Shown: in pieces, positions 11,456 through 21,058 of the stretch
Layout of the letters: each line of letters begins with the position of its first letter
Position numbering within the stretch: position 1 is the first letter of the stretch
Assembly: GCA_028571685.1 (NCBI GenBank)
Contig: CM053143.1
Coordinates: 154,064,329-154,128,328, forward strand
DNA length: 64,000 nt
From: Heterohyrax brucei
Taxonomy: Eukaryota; Chordata; Mammalia; Hyracoidea; Procaviidae
Reading direction: 5' to 3'
The notes under the pieces: generated by a model
The model's input: only the letters and a program-made list of their open reading frames with translations
Told to the model about the DNA's origin: nothing
The model's database searches: none
Program-made: the position numbers and the translations under genes

Positions 11456-12033
11456 TTAAAAAAAGGTATTTGCAGTGAAGAAGTGGTTAGTCTTGCAAAA
11501 TTCTGTCCTGTGATCACTGGCATTATGTCTGTTACTAAGGCTGTATTTTCCATCTACTGATCCTACTTCTTTGTTTCCAACTTTTGCATTCCAGTGACCA
11601 GTAATTATCAATACATTCTGACTGCATATTCGATCAATTTCAGATTGCAGAAGCAGACTGTAGAAGTCTTCATCTTTGAACTTAGTAGTTGGTGTGTAAA
11701 TTTGAATAATAGTTGTATTAACTGGCCTTCTTTGTAGGTATATGGATATTATCCTATCACTGACAGCATTGTACTTCAGGACAGATCTTGAAATGTTCTT
11801 TTTGATGATGAACACAACACTGTTAGTCTTCAAGTTTTCATTGCAACATAGTAGACCATAGGATTGTCTGATTCAAAATGGCCAATATTGGTCCATTTCA
11901 GCTCATTAATGCCCAGGACATTGATGTTTATGCATTCCATTTCATATTTGAGAATTTCCAGTTTTCCTAGATTCATGTTTTGTACACTCCATGTTCCAAT
12001 TATTAGTGGATGTTTGAAGCTGTTTCTTCTCAT
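11456..12033 (-). pseudogene. RTE AP-like endonuclease domain, relic
   Basis: Two overlapping minus-strand frames (11830-12033, then 11456-11833 after a frameshift) together span the N-terminal endonuclease. Visible motifs are IIGTWSVQNMNLGK, the metal-ligand block LGINELKW, and ITGHWNAKVGN, in which the usual Asp of GDWN is His. In the live family this domain nicks target DNA. The frameshift and the Asp-to-His change indicate inactivity. Confidence 0.85.
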
Positions 12034-12418
12034 TTTGAGTTATGCTGCATCAGCAAATGAATATCCTAAAGGTTTTACTCCATCCACATCGTTAAGGTTG
12101 ACTACTTTGAGGAGGCAGCTCTTTCCCGGTTGTCTTCTGAGTGCTATCCAACCTGGGGGGCTTGTTTTTTGACATTATATCTCACAATGTTTTGCTGCTG
12201 TTCATAAGGTTTTCACTGGGTAATTCTTTTCAGAAGTAGACTGCTGGGTCCTTTTTTCTAGTCTATCTTAGTCTGGAAGCTCAGCTAAAACATGTCTACC
12301 ATGGGTGACCCTGCTGGTACTTAAGTACCAGTGGCATAGCTTCCAGCATCACAGCAACAAGCAAGCCTCCACTGACAGACAAGTAGGGGCTGCTCACTCT
12401 ATTTTTATACCTCCTATC

Positions 12419-12925
12419 AGCTAAGATATCCATTCAACACAATCAGCCCAGAACACTGTAGAGCAGAATAGTCTCCTACCAGCTAACAAGAAGTACAACC
12501 AGAGTGTTCCTTGGAAGCAAAGATGGCAAGACTGCATCTTACATACTTTGGACATGTAAGGAACGATCAGCCCCTGGAGAAGGACATCATGCTTGGTAGA
12601 GCAGAGGGTCAGTAAGAAACAGGAAGACCCTTGACAAGCTGAACTGACACTGGCCACAACAATGCGCTTAAGCATGTAAGCAATTGTGGACATGGCTCAA
12701 GACTGGGCATTGATTCATTCTGTTGTCCATAGGGTCACCATGAGTCAGAACCAACTTGACGGCACCTAACAACAACAAAAACAGCTAAGATACCCAATCA
12801 GCACAATCAGCCCAGAACTCTGCAGGGCAGAACAGTCACCTATAAGCTAAGATGGCCAGTCAATGCAATCAGTCCAAAGTTCTGCAGGGCAGAACAGTCT
12901 CCAGCCAGCTAAGATACTCAATCAG
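12419..12925. repeat. 62-bp minisatellite, about 3.4 copies, split by an RTE
   Basis: Units start at 12419, 12784 (logically continuing at 12481), 12845 and 12907 with AGCTAAGAT, and share AATCAGCCCAGAAC and GCAGGGCAGAACAGTC. Spacing is 61-62 bp once the 12487-12782 insertion and one copy of its target duplication are removed. Confidence 0.9.
12487..12782 (+). mobile_element. 5'-truncated RTE 3' end with target-site duplication
   Basis: Runs from AAGAAGTACAACCAGAGTG-type sequence to the tail GACGGCACCTAACAACAACA. It is flanked by CAGCTAA at 12480-12486 and 12783-12789. It sits inside the minisatellite and is therefore younger than the repeat expansion. Confidence 0.88.
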
Positions 12926-13265
12926 CATTGTTTTCCTGTGGTGCCATCTAAAACCTCACTTTTTCTGTCTTCAAGAAAAACTGCTTTTTGCACTTGTGCT
13001 TTTTAGTAACTACTCTTAACTTTGATATAAACTGTCTGTGTGATGAATATACTGAAAAAAATTGTTTATTTTGATTTGTATAGCAGATTGTTAAAAAGCA
13101 TCAAAATTATTTTAACTTGCTTCTCTAAGGGATCCTGTATAGTGTGCAAAAGATAGGCTATTAAAATGTAATAATTTCTTGCCTCTGAATGTTATTATTA
13201 AGTTAGATTATAACAAGCCTTGAAAGAGCTTGATTCTTTTTGGTTTACAAATACGTAAACCGCCC
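12926..13265. other. No gene seen
   Basis: AT-rich sequence with no family I recognise and no credible exon. Confidence 0.5.
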
Positions 13266-13267
13266 CC

Positions 13268-13400
13268 AAAACCAAACCCACTGCCATCGAGTGAGGTCTG
13301 ACTCATAATGGGTCCTAGAGATCAGAGTAGAACTGCCCCATAGAGTTTCCAAGGAGCACCTGGCAAGTTTGGACATAGCACTTACCCTTCTGCACCACCC
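13268..13400 (-). repeat. AfroSINE, internally deleted
   Basis: Tail AAACCCACTGCCATCGAGTG, body CATAGAGTTTCCAAGGAGCA, and a damaged head at CACCACCC. Confidence 0.8.
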
Positions 13401-14160
13401 ATATATAAGTAGTTGTGTGAATTAAGTAGTCCAAATATTCTGAAGAATTAATTAAAGCAAATTTCTTCTGATTTAAAGGCAGTTTCTGAGTAATTTAGGT
13501 GAGATTAAATATAACACTTGGATGAATATGTAAAGTTAAAAGAAAATTAGAAGACTGTTAAAGGTAAATAGAAAAAGATGGAAGCTATTGGAATAATCCA
13601 GGGGAGGGATAATGATCAGATCAGAGCAATGAAACAGAGAGACTCTTTAGTACAGTAAATGAAGGGAGAAACAGGAAGAAGGTTGTCACAGAAGACAGAC
13701 AGTATGTGTATAAATATGGGTGGGAGGAGTGTTAGCTGATAAGTCATTTGTAGCTGGAGCTTGGGGTGAGGAAAAAAAAATCTTTAAAGAAAAGCTTGTT
13801 TGATATCAATTGCATGAGACATGTTTGTCAAATCAGAAAAATACCAGATTCTTTTTGAATTGAATTTGTGTGTCAGTAATCATTGGACATTCGGCAACAA
13901 GCACGTAATGTTATGCAATAAATTTACTATTTCAGCTGTTAGTTGCAATTTTGTTTCCTTCAAAACTAACATCATCAAAACCAATAGTTTTAAAAGTTTA
14001 CCCATAGAATTTTTATTACTATTCAGATGTTTAGAAACTTGATAATCTTAATATATTTTTAGTATATCTTGATTATTAAATACTATGTTTTAAGATTATT
14101 TTATGCTATATATGAAGCTCTTTGAAAGTAAGGTTAATCGTTATATTTAGGGATGTTTAC
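13401..14160. other. AT-rich single-copy DNA, part possibly ancient repeat
   Basis: 13555-13640 (AAGCTATTGGAATAATCCAG) resembles the ancient repeat at 32863-33905. The rest shows no recognisable feature. Confidence 0.4.
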
Positions 14161-14239
14161 ATCTAAAGTTTTTTGGGGGTGGGGGAATTGACTTTATTTA
14201 ACTTAACGTTAGTTATGTAGTTAATTCTCATTAGATATT

Positions 14240-14790
14240 TAACTTTTTTGTTTGTTTTAATTTTTTTTATTACAATTAAGGGAAAGTGTACAATCAAAGA
14301 CAGTTTGACATACGGAACCCTGAGCAATTTCCTCTCTGAGACACTATCTGCTATGCTCACCCTGTGACAGCATACTCATCTTTTCCATTCTTTACTTCTA
14401 GTATTCACTCAGCCAACACTTGTCATGACCTCTCTACCTTCTCCTTTCCCCTCTAAAAAGAAACCAGTAGGACAGCCTTAAAAAATATATATATACATGT
14501 ACATGTATATATGTATAAAACCATGAAGTACACACACCACCTGCATCACTCTGGGTCCCCAGGTCTAGTCCATTCTTTGTCTGGAGTGTTGTCTTCAGTA
14601 CTGGTCTCAGCTCTGGGCTACCAGCAAGTCTAGGGGCCATGTTCCCGGGAAACTCTGGAGAGGTTGTCAGAGCATTGAGCCTGGTGTTTAATAAGAGTTC
14701 TAGATCTGCATAGCCCTTTATCTTGTGCTATTATCAGGGACTCTACATTGTGTTCCCTGTCAGGGCTGTCAGACCTTTCACTTTTAAGAA
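14240..14790 (-). mobile_element. L1 3' UTR, old copy
   Basis: Poly-T start (TTTTTTTTATTACAATTAAG), then a series of motifs shared with the 26457-27000 copy: ACAGCATACTCATC, AAACCAGTAGGACAGCC, GGTCTAGTCCATTCTTTGTC. Includes an (AT)n/(GTAC) run at 14489-14515. Confidence 0.7.
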
Positions 14791-14841
14791 TTATTATTAT
14801 AAATTAACCACAGCAGCTTTTAGGTTTGTAATCTGGAGATA

Positions 14842-15235
14842 ATTTTTTTTTTATTATGGTTGAATGAAATGTACATTCCCATATAAATTTGCATGCCCAC
14901 CTATATGCGGCTCCCACTGCTCTTTCTGCCCGATGACAGCACACTCTTCCTCTCCATGCCATACATGTCTCATCCTCCCAACAATCTCCTATCCCCTCCT
15001 CTCCACACATTCCCTCACCTACAGTAAGAGGTCAGCAGGGCAACATCCTATAGATGCACTGAACCATAAAGTGCACACACAATATGGTCACTCTGTGTGG
15101 CCAAGTCCAACCCATTGCTGTCCGAAGAGTTGACCTCCATTACGATTTATTGACAGGGGCAGCATCAGGGCCAGGGGCCATGCTCCCAGGGGAACTTCGA
15201 GGCCCCTGGACCATCAATGTCTGCAGATAAATTTA
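14842..15235 (-). mobile_element. L1 3' UTR, second old copy
   Basis: Poly-T start at 14842, then CATGCCCACCTATATGCGGC and GACAGCACACTCTTCC, matching the reverse complement of the L1 3' end at 35870-35940. The two tandem 3' UTRs at 14.2-15.2 kb are separate insertions in the same orientation. Confidence 0.8.
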
Positions 15236-15528
15236 ACTTTGCTGACTTATTAAAAATGCTTGACCAAAAATATTTCAACAAAAATGGACTGTAGTGGATT
15301 TATAAAATGGTCATGTGCAATGAAATTAGGAGGAGTTAAATACTGGATTCGTCTATCCTACCTTAAGAGCATTAAAATGCCTTCTTGGACTTGTCAGCCC
15401 TTCAGAGACCTAAAAATCACATCGAAACATTCTCATGATCAGAAGCAGACAACGTCTGAAGTAGACAGCTAATCCCAAGATGGCAGATTAAGACTTCATG
15501 CATCCTGCTGAAGTTTTTGGACTTTGTA
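15236..15528. other. No gene seen
   Basis: Single-copy sequence with one 70-codon plus-strand frame lacking any domain or splice context. Confidence 0.45.
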
Positions 15529-15529
15529 A

Positions 15530-15604
15530 TTGCCTGGCGGGTTTGGACTGCCAACATTTTGTTTAGCAGACCCAGCACTTAACAGATATGCCACCAGAGT
15601 TTCC
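15530..15604 (-). repeat. AfroSINE head fragment
   Basis: GCCTGGCGGGTTTGGACTGC through CACCAGAGTTTCC. The 3' half is missing. Confidence 0.75.
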
Positions 15605-15773
15605 ATAATTACAGCTATTCTTATGTTATTTGTCTTGCTCCATTATTGTGGTCTTCTGCCCTGCTGATTTTATTTATAACGAAGGTTTATTTAAGCTTTA
15701 TGATTGTTCTTTCTGTGATCACCTCTAATGCTTAGAAAGAAAACACATTTGTTAGACTAGCCCAATAAATAGC

Positions 15774-16282
15774 TGTCTTAGTCATCTATTGCTGCCACAA
15801 CAGAGATATCACTAGTGGATGGCTTTAAAGAGAGAAATTTTATTTGGTCACAGTCTAGTAGGCTGAGAGCGTAAATTCAAGGGTGTCACCTCCAGGGGAA
15901 GGCTTTCTCTGTTGGCTCTGAAGGAAGGTCCTTGTCATTAATCTTCCCCTGGACTGAGAGCCTCTGATGCACAGGGACCTTGAGTCCTTTCCAAAGGAGG
16001 TGCTCTGCTGCTAGCACTGCTTCTTTTCTGGTAGTGTCAGGTCCTCAACTCTCTGCTTGTCCTCCCCTTTTCCTTATATCCCAAGAAGCTTTCTCAAGGT
16101 ACTGTGCAGTCCCACACGTTGAGTCTTGCTCTACCAACACAACTGCTATGTGCCCTGCTCCCTCATTTATATCATATAGGGCAGGGTTACAGTACACAGG
16201 AACATCACACAACACCAGGAATCAAGGCCTAGCCAAATTGCTACACACATTTTTTGGGGGAACACAATTCAAATCCATGACA
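15774..16282 (-). mobile_element. MaLR-like solo LTR with 5-bp TSD
   Basis: Begins TGTCTTAGTCATCTATTGCT and ends AATCCATGACA. Flanked by ATAGC at 15769-15773 and 16283-16287, the 5-bp duplication expected of ERVL/MaLR integration. No internal region remains, so it is a solo LTR. Confidence 0.88.
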
Positions 16283-16589
16283 ATAGCTAATGTTTGTAAC
16301 TTGACTAAATGCTGAGTGTGTCATCTTTCCCCATAAACTGTATGTGAAAATTCAGATCCACTGACTTATGAACCTTATGCTTGAGCATTGACCTGCCTAG
16401 ATAATTGGAACATGACAAATCAATATATTTGAGGCACTCTAGGAGTCTCTTTAAGTGTCCACCCTTTGAATTAGTGTATACATTGGACTAATGATTTGAG
16501 CATCCTTGTCGCAAAAGAGATGCAGAGCCTTTAAAATAGGCAGACCAAATAAAAGAGCAGAATCCTCAAACTGAACAACTCAAATTAGG

Positions 16590-16985
16590 GTGGATATTCT
16601 TCACAGCCTTTATATTTGCAATGTATCTGCTACTGTGGCTCACCTTGGTAATGATATTACTGATGGTACAGTAACTGCACAAAAACCTTCACCAAGCCTT
16701 GTTAAAGTTCTGTTAGACGATAGAGTGTGTCTTAATGTCTTTTGAGTGCAACAACGTAGGGTATGTGCCATAGCTAAAAATTCTTGCTGTTCCTGGATAA
16801 ACACGACAGAAGAAATGGGACATGATGTCAAGAAAATCTGCCAGAAGACTGTTTGGCTACATGTTTCTCCCAAATCTAATTCTCCTTTTCTTGATATTTT
16901 TGGCTGGTTACCCTGTGGTTTTAGTTTTTGGATTAGATCTATACTAGTAACCGTCTTGATGTTGTTCATAGTTCCACAATAATTT
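16590..16985 (+). pseudogene. Class I endogenous retrovirus env transmembrane subunit, relic
   Basis: A plus-strand fragment of a retroviral envelope TM protein. Seen directly: a CX6CC disulfide motif at 16764-16790 (CAIAKNSCC), followed by SWINT, a tryptophan-rich membrane-proximal stretch (FGWL, 16896-16907), and a hydrophobic span at about 16923-16976 consistent with the membrane anchor. An in-frame TGA at 16743-16745 sits just before the motif, and no surface subunit or fusion peptide is recognisable upstream. CX6CC is typical of gammaretrovirus-like (ERV1) and some other envelopes. The fragment cannot encode a functional envelope. Confidence 0.75.
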
Positions 16986-17339
16986 CAGATTAATTGAGTA
17001 CTTTCTAGATTGTCTTTCTAATACTTTTAATCAGAGTGCTAATTCTATGCCTATGAAAAAAATTTATATATACACCGATAAAACTGTTTTTTCAGTGAGA
17101 ATAATTTGCCTCCTAATGTTGAATACCTAATATTCTGACTACACCATATATCACAGATAAACATAATCATTTTGTTACAACAGTTGTTTTGAATTTAATA
17201 TTATATCCACTACTTTTAACTATGGATTATATAACCGTATAGTATGTGTATGAAAGAATCAGTTTTTCTGACAGCTTTGGTCTCATGCCTTAGTGTAGTT
17301 TATTGAATATATGTCACTTGTTCCTCTTGACCCTACTCT

Positions 17340-17515
17340 TCCTTTAACTGGACACAGAAGCAGAGGCCCAAGCTATAGCATAGCAAAACAAGAGACTATA
17401 TGGTACCAGGTTACTATTTATAAATAATGGTCTGGGGTCTTAAAAGTTCACCAAAGTGAGCAGCCATATAAGGAACCCAGTAGCTAAGCTCATGAGGAAG
17501 AACACACTCTTATAA
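17340..17515 (+). mobile_element. L1 3' UTR fragment
   Basis: CTGGGGTCTTAAAAG at 17432-17446, followed by a block like 'gcagccatataag', parallels the L1 3' UTR at 60046-60060. The fragment has no ends I can define precisely. Confidence 0.5.
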
Positions 17516-17516
17516 T

Positions 17517-17669
17517 AAGACTGCCATCAAGTCAATTCTGACTCATAGCAACCGAATATGATCACATAGAAGTGCTCTATAGAGTTTCCAAGGAGTTCCT
17601 GGAGGATTCAAACTGCTGACCTTTTGGTTAGCAGACGTAGCACTTAACTACTACACCACCAGCGTCTTG
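17517..17669 (-). repeat. AfroSINE, near full length
   Basis: Tail CTGCCATCAAGTCAATTCTG, body TAGAGTTTCCAAGGAGTTCC, head ending CACCACCAGCGTCTT. Confidence 0.88.
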
Positions 17670-17909
17670 TAGAATAGTGGTTGATAAATATTCGTGTATT
17701 TTTGATTGCAAAGGGCGAAGGGTTATATAAGAATTCTCAAACTCTCAGGTGAGTGACGTGCATACAATGGCTGAACTTGGGTCTGACACCAACTCTATTT
17801 TACTTAAAGAATGTACTTCTTTACCTAGCAACAGATAATCTTTTTGCAGACTTAATCGAAAAGCTAAAGAGATATTTTTTTGTTATGATAAGACTATTCT
17901 AGGAGGAAC

Positions 17910-18182
17910 ATGAGAAAAAAATGTTCTGTTGTCAGGAGAAGATGCTTACGCAGAACACTATCAGAAGAATGCTTACATAGCTTGCTTCCAGAAAATCTGT
18001 GACAAAAAATACGTTAATTGACATTGTGAAAAATTCACTGTGACTTGTTTGTAACCTCCACCTGCATATAGAAAAATCCTTTTTCCGTTTTAGACTTTGG
18101 AGCACTTGGTATTTTACGAAGTGTTGCCCCGGCTTCAGCTGTAACAAATCCTCAATAAAGCTCTATTATTTCTCTCCTTACA
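17910..18182 (+). mobile_element. Probable ERV1 3' LTR
   Basis: It lies downstream of the env relic in the same orientation. The 3' part has the layout of an R-U5 region: GTAACAAATCCTCAATAAAG with AATAAA at 18154-18159, then a pyrimidine-rich end CTCTCCTTACA. The left boundary is uncertain; TGTTGTCAGGAG near 17927 is one option. Together with 16590-16985 it suggests a 3'-terminal piece of one provirus. Confidence 0.55.
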
Positions 18183-18185
18183 GAG

Positions 18186-18634
18186 TGTTTTAGTCACCTG
18201 GTACGGCTCCAGCAGAAAATACCCCAGTGGAAGGCTTTACCAAGAGAAATTTTATTGACACAGTCCAGTAAGCTGCAAAACCATTTATAGGTCCATTCAG
18301 TAGGAGAAACTGTCACAGTCCAGTGGACTGAGTCCAAGTTCCAGGAGAGCATCTCAGCATAGGAACCTCAGGTCACAGGAACATCAGATCCAAAGGATGT
18401 ATTCTGCTGTCAGTGTTGGTGGTGTGAAGTTCCCAACTCTGTGTGCTCACTTCTCTCCCTTATAGCCCACAGCTGGTAACTGGAGTCCTGCTTCACCAGC
18501 ACAACTGCGGCGTAGTCCCCATCATCAACAGCACAGAGGCAGGATTCACAACACGTGGGAGGAATGGCACCACATTGGGACTCATAGCCAAGTCAGATCA
18601 ATACATCCATTTCTGGGGTGACACAATGCAGTCT
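18186..18634 (-). mobile_element. MaLR-like LTR, minus strand
   Basis: Starts TGTTTTAGTCACCTGGTACG and keeps the family block order (AGAGAAATTTTATT, CACAGTCCAG, the AGGA/TCAGATC blocks). The right end near GACACAATGCAGTC is truncated or diverged. Confidence 0.75.
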
Positions 18635-18659
18635 TATTATTTTATACTTTGACAGTGCT

Positions 18660-18858
18660 GAACAGGTTTCTTTGGAGCTTCTAGACTAAGATGAACTGGG
18701 AACAAAGGCCTGGCCATGGGCTTCTGGAAAGCCCCGTATGAAAACTCAGGGGGTCACAACGGCCTGATTCACAACAGATGGTGGGGATTGCGCAGAATCA
18801 GGTAGCATTTGGTTCAGCTGTGCACGATGCTGGGATTGACTCCACAGCAGCTAACAAT
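18660..18858 (+). repeat. Composite SINE with RTE head and tail
   Basis: GGAGCTTCTAGACTAAGATG at 18676-18695 matches the RTE 5' leader (reverse strand near 12270), and the end GGGATTGACTCCACAGCAGC matches the RTE 3' tail. No RTE coding sequence lies between, so it is a non-autonomous RTE-mobilised element. Confidence 0.65.
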
Positions 18859-18859
18859 A

Positions 18860-20175
18860 GCATCGATACCTGTACTGCCTGTCACTTTTACTGTTTCTGA
18901 AACAACTGCTTTTCTTTGCAGTCCTACCTTAGTTTAAATATTACTCTGGGCTTTTGTAAAATTAAGGATGAAGTCTTTGCAAAATTGCTTGTATATAAAC
19001 CCGTGTGCATTTTGGGAGGATGCTGGCCCAAGTAAAGAGATCACACTTGCAAAATAAATAAATAAAAATAAAAGCAAGAACGTCTGCTGAGGGTGCCTTG
19101 GACATAGAAGGAATTAAAATGACTTCACATGAGAAAAAATGGCCTGGCAGAAACCCCGAGAGGTCCCCAATACCTATTTGCTTCTGCAGCTTTAATACTT
19201 CCATGCATTCTGCTTTCCTCTAAGAAACAATATAAAGGCTGAGTCTCTTTGGCAAGGTTTTCTCTGCTTCAGAGCAGCTCTGTGTGACATAATCCAGAGT
19301 CTGGTTGAATGGCCTGGAAGATCTCTGGTGAGTGGATATGGAGACTTTGCACTCTCTTCTTTGTCCCTCAAAAGTGAATTCCCTCCTACCCCCTAAAAAG
19401 TCTAAACTATCAGAGAATACAGTTTCCAGGGAAAGAAATGAAAAGTGACTTTGACACCAGCAATGTAAAAGTATTCTTTAAGGAAAAAAAAAAAAAAAGA
19501 GGCAGAATGAGAATTAAAAAAAAAAAAAGAAAGAAATGAAGAAAAAGCACTTGTTTTTCAGCATTTATTTCAAAAGAGAATCAATCCTTTGTGCTGGGCT
19601 TTGCCTCCAGGCCAGTGGGGGGCCACAGGGCCACACCAGAAGGCAAATGTTGGCTCCTCTCACTCTCTTCTTTCTCTTTTCTGTCACTCTTACCCTCTCT
19701 TTCTATTACTCTCTCATACAGACACACTCACGCATTGATTTTTGAAAGGTGAAATTTTCATTTTAAGGCTATAATGATCACAATAAATCTAGATTGGGAA
19801 AGGAAAGAAGTGAATTTTAGCTGAAACTGACTTGAAAATACAAAAAGTCTCTCTTACAAAAGGAGAGGAAACAATTTGTTGAGTCTCTGTTAAGTCTAAA
19901 GCTACTGTGGAGCTTTCTGTGGAAGTCAAAAATTCAAAGTTTATTCATTTAATGAATTATTACATAGTGTGTATTAAGTGTTAGATATAGAGGCCGTTCT
20001 CTGGAAGTTTATGTTCCAGTCTAGGAAACAGACCTCACATATGAAACAGCTGAGGGCCAATAAAGTATAGTAAGAGTTCCGGAGGGAGAAGATCAGAATG
20101 TCTCAGAGAGTGAGCAACGCATTAAATGGCCATCACTAGGAAAATGGTTAAATAAGGTGGTGCTTTCAAGTGGGT
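18860..20175. other. Single-copy DNA with a candidate promoter and first exon
   Basis: Mostly non-repetitive. The TATA box at 19231 and the donor at 19328 are listed separately. A-rich runs occur at 19482-19498 and 19517-19528. 19955-20110 has the look of an L2-type ancient repeat. Confidence 0.4.
19231..19333 (+). promoter_or_regulatory. Candidate TATA promoter and first exon with donor
   Basis: TATAAAGG at 19231-19238, an expected start near 19261, an ATG at 19309 followed by GCCTGGAAGATCTCTG, and a consensus donor CTG/GTGAGTGG with GT at 19328. The order and spacing fit a short first coding exon (19 coding bases, phase 1). There is no TE signature at this position. This arrangement can arise by chance and nothing here proves transcription. 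Confidence 0.22.
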
Positions 20176-20179
20176 GGAA

Positions 20180-20340
20180 ATGCTGATGGCATAGTGGTTA
20201 AGTGCTACAGCTGCTGACCAAAAGATTGACAGTTTAAATCCACCAGGTGCTTGTTTGAAACTCTGTAGGGCAATTCTACTCTGTACTATGGGGTGACTCT
20301 AAGCTGGAATCAACTCTATGGCAGTGGGTTTGATTTAGGT
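20180..20340 (+). repeat. AfroSINE, near full length
   Basis: Head TGGCATAGTGGTTAAGTGCT, B-box AGATTGACAGTTTAAATCC, body GAAACTCTGTAGGGCAATTC, tail TCAACTCTATGGCAGTGGG. Confidence 0.9.
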
Positions 20341-20344
20341 TTTC

Positions 20345-20898
20345 AAATGGGTGGAATACAATCAGTATGCCAAGACATTAAACTAAATCTATGCATAGTC
20401 ATGGATAATTCTTAAAATTATTGTTGGAGAAAATAATTTGAAGAACATGTACAGCGTTATGCCAAATGTTTTTAAACAGAAAAAAAACCCACATAAAATA
20501 TCATAATTTATTGTGTGTGGTGTATATTTTTAAGATCTGAAAGAAAACACATTAAACTCATGGTTATGGTTCCTTCTGGGGAGAGAGATGTGACCTGGAC
20601 CTGGATGCAAGTTCCTTTAATTTTATCTACTTTGTTTGTGTTTGAGTGGGTCCCAGTCTGGTGACTGGGAGGCTAGAGGCCCACCTTTTTTCTGTAGAAA
20701 GGAGTTAACAGTTTTGTAAATATCTTGCCTTCTCCAAATACACCACATGAGAGTCCCCCTTAGAGGTTCAGAGAGTTGAGTCTCTTCCATTTTTTGAGGT
20801 TCCCAGAACAGTGGGGGGCGGGAGGGGAGAAAAAATGAATACATGCCAGATGATTGTTACAACCAGCACAGTACATTTTAAATACTTCTGTTTCACCA
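20345..20898. other. No gene seen
   Basis: Single-copy sequence. The minus-strand 73-codon frame at 20623-20844 has no recognisable domain. Confidence 0.45.
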
Positions 20899-20900
20899 TT

Positions 20901-21058
20901 GGAAACCCTGGTGGCACAGGGGGTTAAGTGCTACTCTGCTAACCAAAAGGTCAGCAGTTCAAATCTGCCAGGCGCTCCTTGGAAACTCTACGGGGCCCTT
21001 TGACCCTGACCTTTGGGGTTACTATGAGTTGGACCCGACTTGACGGCAGTGGGTTTTA
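20901..21058 (+). repeat. AfroSINE, full length
   Basis: GAAACCCTGGTGGCACAGGG through GACTTGACGGCAGTGGGTTT. One of the better preserved copies, with intact A- and B-box regions. Confidence 0.92.

Larger units (their letters stand above)
9202..12392 (-). mobile_element. Nearly full-length RTE LINE (AfroRTE/BovB-like), dead
   Basis: Minus-strand element. The 3' end is at about 9202 (TTAGGTGCCATTAAGTCAGC on the plus strand), the RT domain at 9800-10700, the endonuclease at 11456-12033, and a 5' leader at 12060-12392 that includes the CTTCCAGACTAAGATAGACT block shared with composite SINEs. Length is about 3.2 kb, close to full size for RTE elements. Stops and frameshifts break it throughout. Confidence 0.9.

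Noticed and set aside
12419..12925. CRISPR-like spaced repeat array
   Set aside because: The units are contiguous 62-bp tandem copies in a vertebrate genome, interrupted by a retroelement. There are no spacers.
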